The notes under the pieces: generated by a model
Told to the model about the DNA's origin: nothing
The model's database searches: none
What the model saw: the letters and a program-made list of their open reading frames with translations, nothing else
Position numbers and translations under genes: made by a program
Source: Streptomyces sp. NBC_01142
GTDB lineage: Bacteria; Actinomycetota; Actinomycetes; Streptomycetales; Streptomycetaceae
NCBI RefSeq assembly: GCF_026341125.1
Contig: NZ_JAPEOR010000002.1
Coordinates: 2,492,501 to 2,556,500 of the forward strand
Length of the DNA stretch: 64,000 bases
Reading direction: 5' to 3'
In this document: positions 34,232-41,808 of the stretch, piece by piece
How positions within the stretch are numbered: the first letter of the stretch is position 1
Layout: the number at the start of each line of letters is the position of its first letter

Positions 34232-35047
34232 ATGCCCAGAAACAGGATGAAACGGAAAGCCACCGCCGCGGCGATCGCGGTCGCCTCCCTCGCGCTGACC
34301 CTCGGCGGCTGCGGAATGGACACCACCTCGCCCGGCGCCGCCCGGGACCGGGCCTCCTCCGACGACAAGGCGCAGGCGCAGGCCGAGGGCCGGGGCGGCG
34401 CAGGTCAGGGCAGGGGCGTGGGCGGGGGCCCGGCCGTCGACTGCGACAAGGCCAAGTGCATAGCCCTCACCTTCGACGCCGGGCCCGGCAAGGACACCCC
34501 GAAGCTGCTCGACACGCTGAAGGCGGAGAAGGTCCCCGCGACCTTCTTCCTGCTCGGCAAGAACCACGTGCTCAAGCACCCCGACGTCGTACGCCGCATC
34601 GCGGACGAGGGCCACGAGGTGGCCAACCACACCTGGTCGCACCGCCGGCTCGACGAGCTGAAGAAGGACGAGATACGGGAAGAGCTCTCGCTCACCCAGA
34701 ACGCCATAGAGAAGATCACCGGCAGCAACCCGACCCTGATGCGCCCGCCCCAGGGCCGTATCAACGACGACGTCAGCGAGGTCAGCAAGGAACTCGGCCT
34801 CGCCCAGATCCTGTGGAGCGCCACCGCCAAGGACTACTCCACCACCGACTCCGAGCTCATCAAGAGCCGGATAGTCGACCAGGCGGGGCGCGACGGCATC
34901 ATCCTGCTGCACGACATCTACGACGGAACCGTCCCCGCCGTCCCTGGAATCATCAACGAGCTGAAGGAGCGCGGCTACACCTTCGTCACGGTGCCGCAAC
35001 TGCTTTCGCCGGGCAGGGCGAATCCGGGAGAGGTGTACCGCCCCTGA
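34232..35047 (+). CDS. Polysaccharide deacetylase lipoprotein (NodB domain)
   Basis: 271 residues. The signal ends in a lipobox LTLGGC (Cys near 28), so it is lipid-anchored outside the membrane. A Gly/Gln/Ala linker follows. The NodB motifs are LTFDAGPG, HTWSHRRL (metal His), RPPQGRIND and LLHDIYDG. It removes N- or O-acetyl groups from cell-wall glycan or chitin-like polymers. GAGGGGGA lies upstream of the ATG. Confidence 0.93.
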   Translation: MPRNRMKRKATAAAIAVASLALTLGGCGMDTTSPGAARDRASSDDKAQAQAEGRGGAGQGRGVGGGPAVDCDKAKCIALTFDAGPGKDTPKLLDTLKAEKVPATFFLLGKNHVLKHPDVVRRIADEGHEVANHTWSHRRLDELKKDEIREELSLTQNAIEKITGSNPTLMRPPQGRINDDVSEVSKELGLAQILWSATAKDYSTTDSELIKSRIVDQAGRDGIILLHDIYDGTVPAVPGIINELKERGYTFVTVPQLLSPGRANPGEVYRP

Positions 35048-35241
35048 CCTCCCGCCCCTCGACAGCCCCCTGACCGGCATCGCCCCCGGGACACTCACCC
35101 GACCGAGATCGTCAACGCGGGTTAGCACGCGGCCGCACGCGGGCAGGGGCGAGGTGGAGGTGCCCCGCTGCTGACGGGGCAGCCATGAACAGGGCAGACT
35201 GTCGAGGGCGATTCCGGCAGCAGCGGGGGCAGGGGGCAGCT

Positions 35242-38187
35242 ATGGACCGTGACAGCGGGCCACGCGTGCCGGAGCAGCGTGCTCCGGTGCAGAGCGGCGT
35301 CGTTGACCTGCGTTTCAGCGTGCTCGGCCCGGTGCGGGCATGGCGCGGTGGGGAGACTCTGCCGTCCGGCTCACCACAGCAACGCGCCCTGCTGGCCGCG
35401 CTGCTGCTGCGCGACGGCCGCACCGCGACCGCCTCCGAGCTGATCGACGCGATCTGGGGCGAGGAATCCCCTTCGCAGGCGCTCGCTGCGGTCCGTACGT
35501 ACGCTTCGCGGCTGCGCAAGACGCTCGCCGCCGACGCCCTGGTCAGCGAGTCGGGCGGCTATGCCATACGGGTCAGGCGAGACGCCCTCGACCTCGCGGT
35601 GGCGCAGGAGCTGGCCGCGGAGGCGGAGAAGGCGCGCGCTGCCGGGGACCGTTGCCAGGCCCGCGTACTGATCAACAAATCGCTGGGCCTGTGGGACGGC
35701 GAGCCGCTGGCCAATGTGCCGGGGCCGTACGCCGAGACTCAGCGGGCCCGCCTGGAGGAGTGGCGTCTTCAGCTCCTGGAGACCAGGCTCGACCTCGATC
35801 TGGAGGTCGGCTGCCATGCGGAGGCGGTCTCGGAGCTGACCGCGCTCACCGCCGCGCATCCGCTGCGCGAACGGCTGCGCGAGCTGCTGATGCTGGCCCT
35901 GTACCGCAGCGGGCGGCAGGCCGAGGCGCTGGCGGTGTACGCCGACACCCGCCGACTGCTCGCCGAGGAGCTGGGCGTCGACCCGCGCCCCGAACTCTCC
36001 CGCCTCCAGCAGCGCATTCTCCAGGCCGACGAGGAACTGGCCAGGCCCAGCGAGGAGCCCACCCCGGCCCCGCAGGTCACCCGCCCCGCGCAGCTCCCCG
36101 CCACCGTGCCGGACTTCACCGGCCGCGCCGCGTTGGTACGCGAGCTGAGTGACCAACTGGCCACCGCCGAGGGCTCGGTCATGGCGGTCTCGGCGCTCGC
36201 GGGCATCGGGGGCGTCGGCAAGACGACCCTCGCCGTCCATGTGGCCCACGAGGCGCGCCCCCACTTCCCGGACGGCCAGCTGTACGTCGACCTCCAGGGC
36301 GCCGGCAACCGCGCCGCCGATCCCGAGACGGTCCTGGGCGCCTTCCTGCGCGCCCTCGGCACCGCGGACTCCGCCATTCCGGACTCCCTGGACGAACGGG
36401 CCGCGCTCTACCGCTCGACGCTGGACGGCCTGCGCATCCTGCTCCTCCTCGACAACGCGCGCGACGCGGCCCAGATCCGCCCGCTGCTGCCCGGCACGGC
36501 GGGCTGCGCGGCACTGGTCACCAGCCGGGTCCGGATGGTCGACCTGGCGGGCGCGCATCTTGTCGACCTGGATGTGATGTCGCCGGAGGAGGCACTGCAG
36601 CTCTTCACCAAGATCGTGGGCAAGGAGCGGGTCACCTCCGAGCGCGAGGCGGCGCTCGATGTGGTCGCGGCGTGCGGGTTCCTGCCGCTCGCGATCCGTA
36701 TCGCGGCCTCGCGGCTCGCGGCCCGCCGCACCTGGACGGTCTCGGTGCTGGCCGCGAAGCTCGCCGACGAGCGCCGCCGCCTGGACGAGCTCCAGGCGGG
36801 CGACCTCGCGGTGAAGGCCACGTTCGAACTCGGCTACGGCCAGCTGGAGCCGGCCCAGGCCCGCGCGTTCCGCCTCCTGGGCCTCGCCGACGGCCCGGAC
36901 ATCTCGCTCGCCGCGGCGGCCGCGGTGCTCGACCTGCCGCCCCAGGAGACGGAGGACCTGCTGGAAGCGCTGGTCGACACCTCCCTGCTGGAGTCGGCGG
37001 CACCGGGCAGGTACCGCTACCACGATCTCGTACGGCTCTACGCGCGTGCCTGCGCGGAGAGGGACGAAGAGCCGTCGGCGGACCGGGAGTCGGCGCTGTC
37101 GCGGCTGCTGGACTTCTATCTGGCGACGGCGGCGAGGGTGTACGCGATAGAGCGCCCGGGCGACCGTACGGTCGCGCACCTGGAGCCGACCCAGTACCCC
37201 GGCCGGGAGTTCACCGCGGACGGCGAAGCCCTGGACTGGCTGCACACCGAAGCTGCCTGCCTGCTGGCCTGTGTGCAGCAGGCACTGCGGCCGGGCACCC
37301 TGCGCCGGGCGGTCGACCTGCTGCTGGCCTGCAAGGATCTCGCGGAGTCCGGAGCGAGTTCGCGCCGGTACGAGACCGCGACGATCGCCGCCAGGGAGGC
37401 AGCCGGCGCCGCGGGTGACGCACGCGCCGAGGGCCGCGCCCGTACGACGCTCACCCAGGTGTACAGCACAGCCGGACGCTTCGACGAAGCCGATGCCGAA
37501 GCTGCCAGGGCGACCGCCCTGGGGCATGCCGCCGACGACCCGTGGACCACCAGTAACGCTCCCAATGAGCAGGGCATCATCGCCATCTGCAGGAACGAGC
37601 ACAGCGACGGCGAGGCCTTCCTCCTCAAGGCGATCGACGCCTTCCGCGCCGACGGCAACCGGCCGGGCGAGGCCAGCGCGCTGTGCAACCTCTCCCGGAT
37701 CCTGGTGTCGATGGGCCGTACCGACGGTGCCGTGCAGCTGGCCCAGCAGGGGATGGCCATCTACGACGAGCTGGGGATGACCCTGCGGCTCGCCAACGCG
37801 AAGTACGCACTGGGGATCGCCCTGTCCCATGCCGGGCGCCGGGCCGAGGCGCTGGAGGAACTCCTCCAGGCCCAGGACGTGTTCGCGGAGAACCGGCAGC
37901 GCCTGTGGGAGGGCACGGCCTGCTACCGCATCGCCGAGGTGCATCTGACGGCCCACCGCTCCGCCCAGGCGGCGCAGTACGCGGAGCAGGCACTGGCCAT
38001 CGGCTGTATCGGCGGGGAGTGGATGCGTGCCAACGTTCTGACGGTGCTGGGCAAGGCTCTGAACCGGCTGGGGCAGACGGGCCGTGCGCAGGCGTGCTGG
38101 CGTGAGGCACTGACCATTCATGAGCAGTCCGGCGCGGGAGAGGCCAACGAGTTGCGCACCCTGCTCTCCCCGCTGGCAGCCGCCTGA
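35242..38187 (+). CDS. afsR: AfsR-like SARP regulator (SARP + NB-ARC + TPR)
   Basis: 981 residues from the ATG at 35242 (an ATG at 35185 would add 19). The winged-helix DNA-binding part (LRFSVLGPVRAWRGGETLPS) is at about 18-105. The BTAD domain follows (to about 255), then NB-ARC with GIGGVGKTTLAVHVAHEARP near 322, and TPR repeats from about 700 to the end. AfsR is a global activator of antibiotic production that is phosphorylated by AfsK-type kinases and switches on afsS. Directly downstream is an afsS-like gene with SARP-type repeats, which supports the name. Confidence 0.9.
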   Translation: MDRDSGPRVPEQRAPVQSGVVDLRFSVLGPVRAWRGGETLPSGSPQQRALLAALLLRDGRTATASELIDAIWGEESPSQALAAVRTYASRLRKTLAADALVSESGGYAIRVRRDALDLAVAQELAAEAEKARAAGDRCQARVLINKSLGLWDGEPLANVPGPYAETQRARLEEWRLQLLETRLDLDLEVGCHAEAVSELTALTAAHPLRERLRELLMLALYRSGRQAEALAVYADTRRLLAEELGVDPRPELSRLQQRILQADEELARPSEEPTPAPQVTRPAQLPATVPDFTGRAALVRELSDQLATAEGSVMAVSALAGIGGVGKTTLAVHVAHEARPHFPDGQLYVDLQGAGNRAADPETVLGAFLRALGTADSAIPDSLDERAALYRSTLDGLRILLLLDNARDAAQIRPLLPGTAGCAALVTSRVRMVDLAGAHLVDLDVMSPEEALQLFTKIVGKERVTSEREAALDVVAACGFLPLAIRIAASRLAARRTWTVSVLAAKLADERRRLDELQAGDLAVKATFELGYGQLEPAQARAFRLLGLADGPDISLAAAAAVLDLPPQETEDLLEALVDTSLLESAAPGRYRYHDLVRLYARACAERDEEPSADRESALSRLLDFYLATAARVYAIERPGDRTVAHLEPTQYPGREFTADGEALDWLHTEAACLLACVQQALRPGTLRRAVDLLLACKDLAESGASSRRYETATIAAREAAGAAGDARAEGRARTTLTQVYSTAGRFDEADAEAARATALGHAADDPWTTSNAPNEQGIIAICRNEHSDGEAFLLKAIDAFRADGNRPGEASALCNLSRILVSMGRTDGAVQLAQQGMAIYDELGMTLRLANAKYALGIALSHAGRRAEALEELLQAQDVFAENRQRLWEGTACYRIAEVHLTAHRSAQAAQYAEQALAIGCIGGEWMRANVLTVLGKALNRLGQTGRAQACWREALTIHEQSGAGEANELRTLLSPLAAA

Positions 38188-38203
38188 GTCCGGCGGTGCA
38201 GGG

Positions 38204-38221
38204 CGTTCATCGAACGTTTAT
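38204..38221 (+). promoter_or_regulatory. SARP-type direct repeats before the afsS-like gene
   Basis: CGTTCAT (38204-38210) and CGTTTAT (38215-38221) are spaced 11 bp, one helical turn, as in known AfsR/SARP sites. They lie in the gap after afsR, so autoregulated activation of afsS is likely. Confidence 0.65.
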
Positions 38222-38310
38222 GGACGGCTGACATTCTCTTTCCATGGACCCGTCGCGTCGGGGGGCAGACGGGTTGCCATGGGCCTCACGAGCTATGGTG
38301 AGCGGCCCTA

Positions 38311-38356
38311 AGACGCCCGTTCGGCAGCCCTCGGGGGAGTTGCCGAACGGGCGTCT
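38311..38356 (+). terminator. Strong leader hairpin before the afsS-like gene
   Basis: Perfect 16-bp stem AGACGCCCGTTCGGCA / TGCCGAACGGGCGTCT with a 14-nt loop. It sits between the SARP repeats and the afsS ATG (44 bp before it), so it could stop transcription from afsR or act as an attenuator. No U-run follows. Confidence 0.7.
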
Positions 38357-38399
38357 CTCTCCCACCACAAGCACCATCAATTCCTCAGGAGTTGCAGCC

Positions 38400-38654
38400 A
38401 TGAGCCAAGCCGGGCAGAACGAGGACATCACCACTCTGGACAGCCACGCGCCCGCCCCGGGCAAGGACGGCATCAAGGCGATGGACAGCCACGCGCCGGC
38501 CCCGCCCAAGGACGCCATCACCACCATGGACAGCCACGCGCCCGCTCCGCCCAAGGACGGCATCAAGGCGATGGACAGCCACGCGCCGGCTCCGCCCAAG
38601 GACGGCATCACGACGATGGACAGCCACGCGCCGGCTCCGCCCATCAAGCCCTGA
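38400..38654 (+). CDS. afsS: AfsS-like sigma-like regulatory peptide
   Basis: 84 residues from an ATG with AGGAG 8 bp upstream. It is made of five repeats of about 15 residues (xMDSHAPAPPKDGIKA type), the fourth turn reading KDGITT. AfsS of S. coelicolor is a small protein built from T-x-D-x-H-type repeats encoded just after afsR, and it activates antibiotic regulators by an unknown way. The higher copy number here (63 aa in the model) is unusual. The DNA repeats are almost identical and alternate KA and TT ends. Confidence 0.8.
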   Translation: MSQAGQNEDITTLDSHAPAPGKDGIKAMDSHAPAPPKDAITTMDSHAPAPPKDGIKAMDSHAPAPPKDGITTMDSHAPAPPIKP

Positions 38655-38674
38655 ACGAACTGTTACCGGGGGGC

Positions 38675-38713
38675 GCGGCCGCGACGGCCTGGAGGGGAGG
38701 CCGTCGCGGCCGC
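38675..38713. terminator. Hairpin terminator after the afsS-like gene
   Basis: Perfect 16-bp stem GCGGCCGCGACGGCCT / AGGCCGTCGCGGCCGC with a 7-nt loop, 21 bp after the stop. Confidence 0.8.
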
Positions 38714-38905
38714 GGCATGTTCAGCCACCGTCCTGTGACTGTGTCCTGACACACACTCTGACACTTCGGACAGAAGTGGCCCCGCCTCGGACAATTCCAA
38801 AAGGATCTTGCTCCAAAACGGTGCGCGACCGGTCGATGGCAGTGTGTACTGGGCGGGCCGCCCTCACGGCGGCCTCACACACCTGCCCTCCCCGAGGTCT
38901 AATCG

Positions 38906-40441
38906 ATGATCGAGATACCGGACCTGGCCGCCGGCGGCCTGGCCGCCGGGACCCTGTCGGCATTCGTACTGGGGGGCGGACTGCTGCGGTCCCGCCGGCA
39001 ACGGGCCCGGCAGCGCGAGGAGATCGCCACCCTGCGGTCCCATCTGGACGTCGCCCGGCAGGAAGTCGGCCGCGCTGCCCAGGCGTTCACCGCAGAAGTC
39101 GTCCATCTGGCGAAGCAGCGCATCCCGGCCGAGGCCACCCGCGCCGCCCACCCGCACATCCAGGTGCCCGGCACCCTGCACCCCGAGCTCGCCGGCACCG
39201 AACTGGCCTCGGGTCTGGACGGCGTCCTCGAAGGACTCCTGACCGCGATGGCGCAGGAGCGCAAACGTGTCGACGCCGCCGCCCGCGCGGGTATGCGCGG
39301 CGCCACCCGCGAGATCCAGGCCGGTCTCTACCGGCTGCAGGACGTGCTGCGCGGGCTCCAACAGCGCTACGACGACCCTGAGCTGGCCCAGACCCTCTTC
39401 GCCCTCGACCACGAGAACGAGCAGTCCCTGCGCCGCGCGCAGGTGGCCGCCGTGGTCTGCGGGGCCTGGGTGGGACTGGCCCGTGAGGAGTCCCACCTCG
39501 TGGAGGCGGTGACCGGCGGCCAGTCCCGGCTCGTCGGCTACCACCGGGTCCAGGTCCACAACCACCTGGAGGGGGGCACCGCGCTCGTCTCGCACGCCGT
39601 CGAGCCGGTCGCCATCATCGTCGCCGAGCTGCTCGACAACGCGCTGCGGCACTCCTCGCCGGACACCACCGTCGCGGTGAACCTCGAACGTGCCCACCAC
39701 GGCGTCTCCGTCACCATCGACGACGCCGGTGTCGGCATGGCCGCGGACGAACGGGCCTACGCACAGCGGATGGTGGCCGGCCGCGACCCGATCCTGCTGT
39801 CCGAACTCGGCGACCCGCCCCGGATGGGACTGGCCGCGATCGGCCAGCTGACACGGCAGTTCGACCTGTCCGTCGATCTGTCCACGCCCTCGCCCTACGG
39901 TGGCGTCCGCGCGGTACTGCTGGTCAAGAACCACCTCCTCAGCCATATCGACCCGGCCCAGCGCCCACCCGCCGCCAGCGCCCCGCGCTCCACGCGCCAG
40001 GCCGCGCTGGCCGGTCGGCGGACGGAGGCATCCGTCGAAGAGGGCCCCACCACGGCCCGTCTCGCCCTCGATCCGAAGCAGCCCGGCGCAGGCGTCCCCG
40101 CAGGCGTCCCCGCACGGGCCACGCGCGGCACCGCCGCGGTCCCCCACGAGCCCGCGGCGTCCGCACCGGCGCCGTCGGCACCCGCGACGTCCGCGGCGGA
40201 CGGTGACGTACTGCCCCAGCGCCGCCGCCGTGCCCGCGCCGACGCCCTGCCCGACGCTCGGTCCGACACCCCGCCCGGCACCCGGCCCAACGCCCTGCCC
40301 GACGCCCTGCCCGGACAGGCGTCGCCCCCGTCGCCCGCGCGGACCCCCGAGGAGGCCGCCGCCGCGCTCGGCGCCCTCCAGGCCGGAACCGCCCGTGCAC
40401 GAACCGCCCTCGATCCCACCGAAGGGAACGCCCCCCGATGA
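38906..40441 (+). CDS. cvnA: CvnA-type sensor-like histidine kinase
   Basis: 511 residues. An N-terminal hydrophobic stretch (GGLAAGTLSAFVLGGGLL) is followed by a coiled-coil and a helical domain. The ATPase carries VAELLDNALRHSSPD (N box, about 240), DDAGVGMAADE (G1) and GLAAIGQLTRQFDL (G2). No phospho-acceptor His is evident. A long Pro/Ala-rich tail (about 355-511) is typical. First gene of a conservon, which builds a membrane-associated complex like eukaryotic G-protein receptors. Confidence 0.93.
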   Translation: MIEIPDLAAGGLAAGTLSAFVLGGGLLRSRRQRARQREEIATLRSHLDVARQEVGRAAQAFTAEVVHLAKQRIPAEATRAAHPHIQVPGTLHPELAGTELASGLDGVLEGLLTAMAQERKRVDAAARAGMRGATREIQAGLYRLQDVLRGLQQRYDDPELAQTLFALDHENEQSLRRAQVAAVVCGAWVGLAREESHLVEAVTGGQSRLVGYHRVQVHNHLEGGTALVSHAVEPVAIIVAELLDNALRHSSPDTTVAVNLERAHHGVSVTIDDAGVGMAADERAYAQRMVAGRDPILLSELGDPPRMGLAAIGQLTRQFDLSVDLSTPSPYGGVRAVLLVKNHLLSHIDPAQRPPAASAPRSTRQAALAGRRTEASVEEGPTTARLALDPKQPGAGVPAGVPARATRGTAAVPHEPAASAPAPSAPATSAADGDVLPQRRRRARADALPDARSDTPPGTRPNALPDALPGQASPPSPARTPEEAAAALGALQAGTARARTALDPTEGNAPR

Positions 40442-40860
40442 CCAGCCGCGACCCCGGCGACACGGCATGGGTGCTCGACCCGATCCTGGAGATCCCGCAT
40501 GTGCGGGCCGCCGTCCTGCTCACCCGGGACGGCCTCGTCTCCGGATACTCCGCGGCGCTGTCACAGGCCTCCGCCGAGCGCACCGCCGCCATCACCAGCA
40601 CCGTGCAGGGCGCGTGCCGTACCGCCGCGGCCGCCTTCGCGGACCAGGACAACGCGGAAGTACGCCAGGTGGTCATCGAGTCCGACCACGGCTACATCCT
40701 GGTCGCGCCCACCGCGCACGGCACCTGCGTGGCCGCCTTCGGCGATCCCGAGGTACGCCTCGACCTGCTCGCCCACCGGGTCCACTCGCAGGTGGCCCGG
40801 CTCGGCGAGAAGGCGATGGCCGCCGCGCCCCGCGGAGCCGATGGCGGCACCGAGGGATGA
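40438..40860 (+). CDS. cvnB: CvnB, roadblock/LC7 domain protein
   Basis: 140 residues, ATGA-coupled to cvnA. The roadblock fold shows as IPHVRAAVLLTRDGLVSGYS and VVIESDHGYILVAPTAHGTC. In conservons it serves as a GTPase-activating or scaffolding partner for CvnD. The stop overlaps the cvnC ATG. Confidence 0.94.
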   Translation: MTSRDPGDTAWVLDPILEIPHVRAAVLLTRDGLVSGYSAALSQASAERTAAITSTVQGACRTAAAAFADQDNAEVRQVVIESDHGYILVAPTAHGTCVAAFGDPEVRLDLLAHRVHSQVARLGEKAMAAAPRGADGGTEG

Positions 40861-41216
40861 CCGGCCGCCGGAGCGGCCGCCCCCTGGTCCCCGCCTATCT
40901 GTCCACCGGCGGGGTCGCGCGGCCCAGCCGCAACAGCCTGGAGCGCCTCTCGGTGCTGACGGGGGGCGGCGGGCCGATCCCCGCCGAACTCCCGGCCGCC
41001 CAGCACACCTTGCTGGACACGCTGGACGGGGGTTCGCTCACCGTGGTGGAGACCGCGGCCCTGCTGGAGCTGCCGGTCTCCGCCGTACGCGTCCTCGCCG
41101 CCGATCTGATCGACCAGGGGCTGGTGAGCGCCCGCCCGCCGGTCCCCTTCGCCGCCCAGCCCGACCGTGACCTGTTGAAGAGAGTCGCCGATGGCCTCCG
41201 CGCCCTCAAGCTGTAG
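40857..41216 (+). CDS. cvnC: CvnC, DUF742 protein
   Basis: 119 residues with RPLVPAYLSTGGVARPSRNS, then LTVVETAALLELPVSAVRVL and ADLIDQGLV, the winged-helix-like DUF742 pattern. ATGA-coupled to cvnB. The next gene overlaps by 26 bp. Confidence 0.94.
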   Translation: MTGRRSGRPLVPAYLSTGGVARPSRNSLERLSVLTGGGGPIPAELPAAQHTLLDTLDGGSLTVVETAALLELPVSAVRVLAADLIDQGLVSARPPVPFAAQPDRDLLKRVADGLRALKL

Positions 41217-41808
41217 CGCCTCAAGCCCCAGCGGCCTGCACCTGCCGGACAGCGCCCGTGAACTGGTGAAGATCCTGGTGGCAGGCCCCTTCGGGGTCGG
41301 CAAGACCACACTCATCGACTCGGTTTCCGAGATCCGGCCGCTGCACACCGAAGAGCAGCTGACCGAGGCGTCCGTGTCGGTGGACGACCTCGCCGGCGTA
41401 CGGGACAAGTCGACGACCACCGTCGCCATCGACTTCGGACGGATCTCGCTTGCCGGGGGGATCGTGCTGTATCTGTTCGGCACGCCCGGTCAGGAGCGCT
41501 TCCGCTCCCTGTGGGCGGACATCGCCTACGGGGCGCTCGGCGCGCTCGTCCTGGTCGACACCCGCCGTATCGACGACTCGTTCGACGTCCTCGGTCTGGT
41601 GGAGGAGACGGGACTGCCCTACGCGGTCGCGCTCAACACCTTCCCCGACTCCAGGCCCTACACCGAGGAGCAGCTGCGCCGCTCCCTCGACCTGGAGCCC
41701 GGCACACCGATGGTGACCTGCGACGCACGCGACACCAACGCCTCCATCGACGCGCTGCTCGCCCTCGTCCAGCACCTGATCGCCCGCAACAGCCCGGAGA
41801 CCTGGTGA
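41191..41808 (+). CDS. cvnD: CvnD, conservon GTPase
   Basis: 205 residues. P-loop GPFGVGKTTL (near 32-41), switch DKSTTTVAIDFG, DxxG-like LFGTPGQERFR and a base motif NTFPDS in place of NKxD, as common in CvnD proteins. A Ras-like regulator of the complex. The ATG at 41191 overlaps cvnC, and the stop overlaps the P450 GTG. Confidence 0.94.
   Translation: MASAPSSCSASSPSGLHLPDSARELVKILVAGPFGVGKTTLIDSVSEIRPLHTEEQLTEASVSVDDLAGVRDKSTTTVAIDFGRISLAGGIVLYLFGTPGQERFRSLWADIAYGALGALVLVDTRRIDDSFDVLGLVEETGLPYAVALNTFPDSRPYTEEQLRRSLDLEPGTPMVTCDARDTNASIDALLALVQHLIARNSPETW

Noticed and set aside
35371..38121. Minus-strand frame of 916 codons
   Set aside because: Shadow of the afsR-like gene.
38400..38654. 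Multi-core RiPP precursor
   Set aside because: The repeats look like tandem cores, but the gene follows afsR, no maturation enzymes are near, and the DSH repeats fit AfsS.
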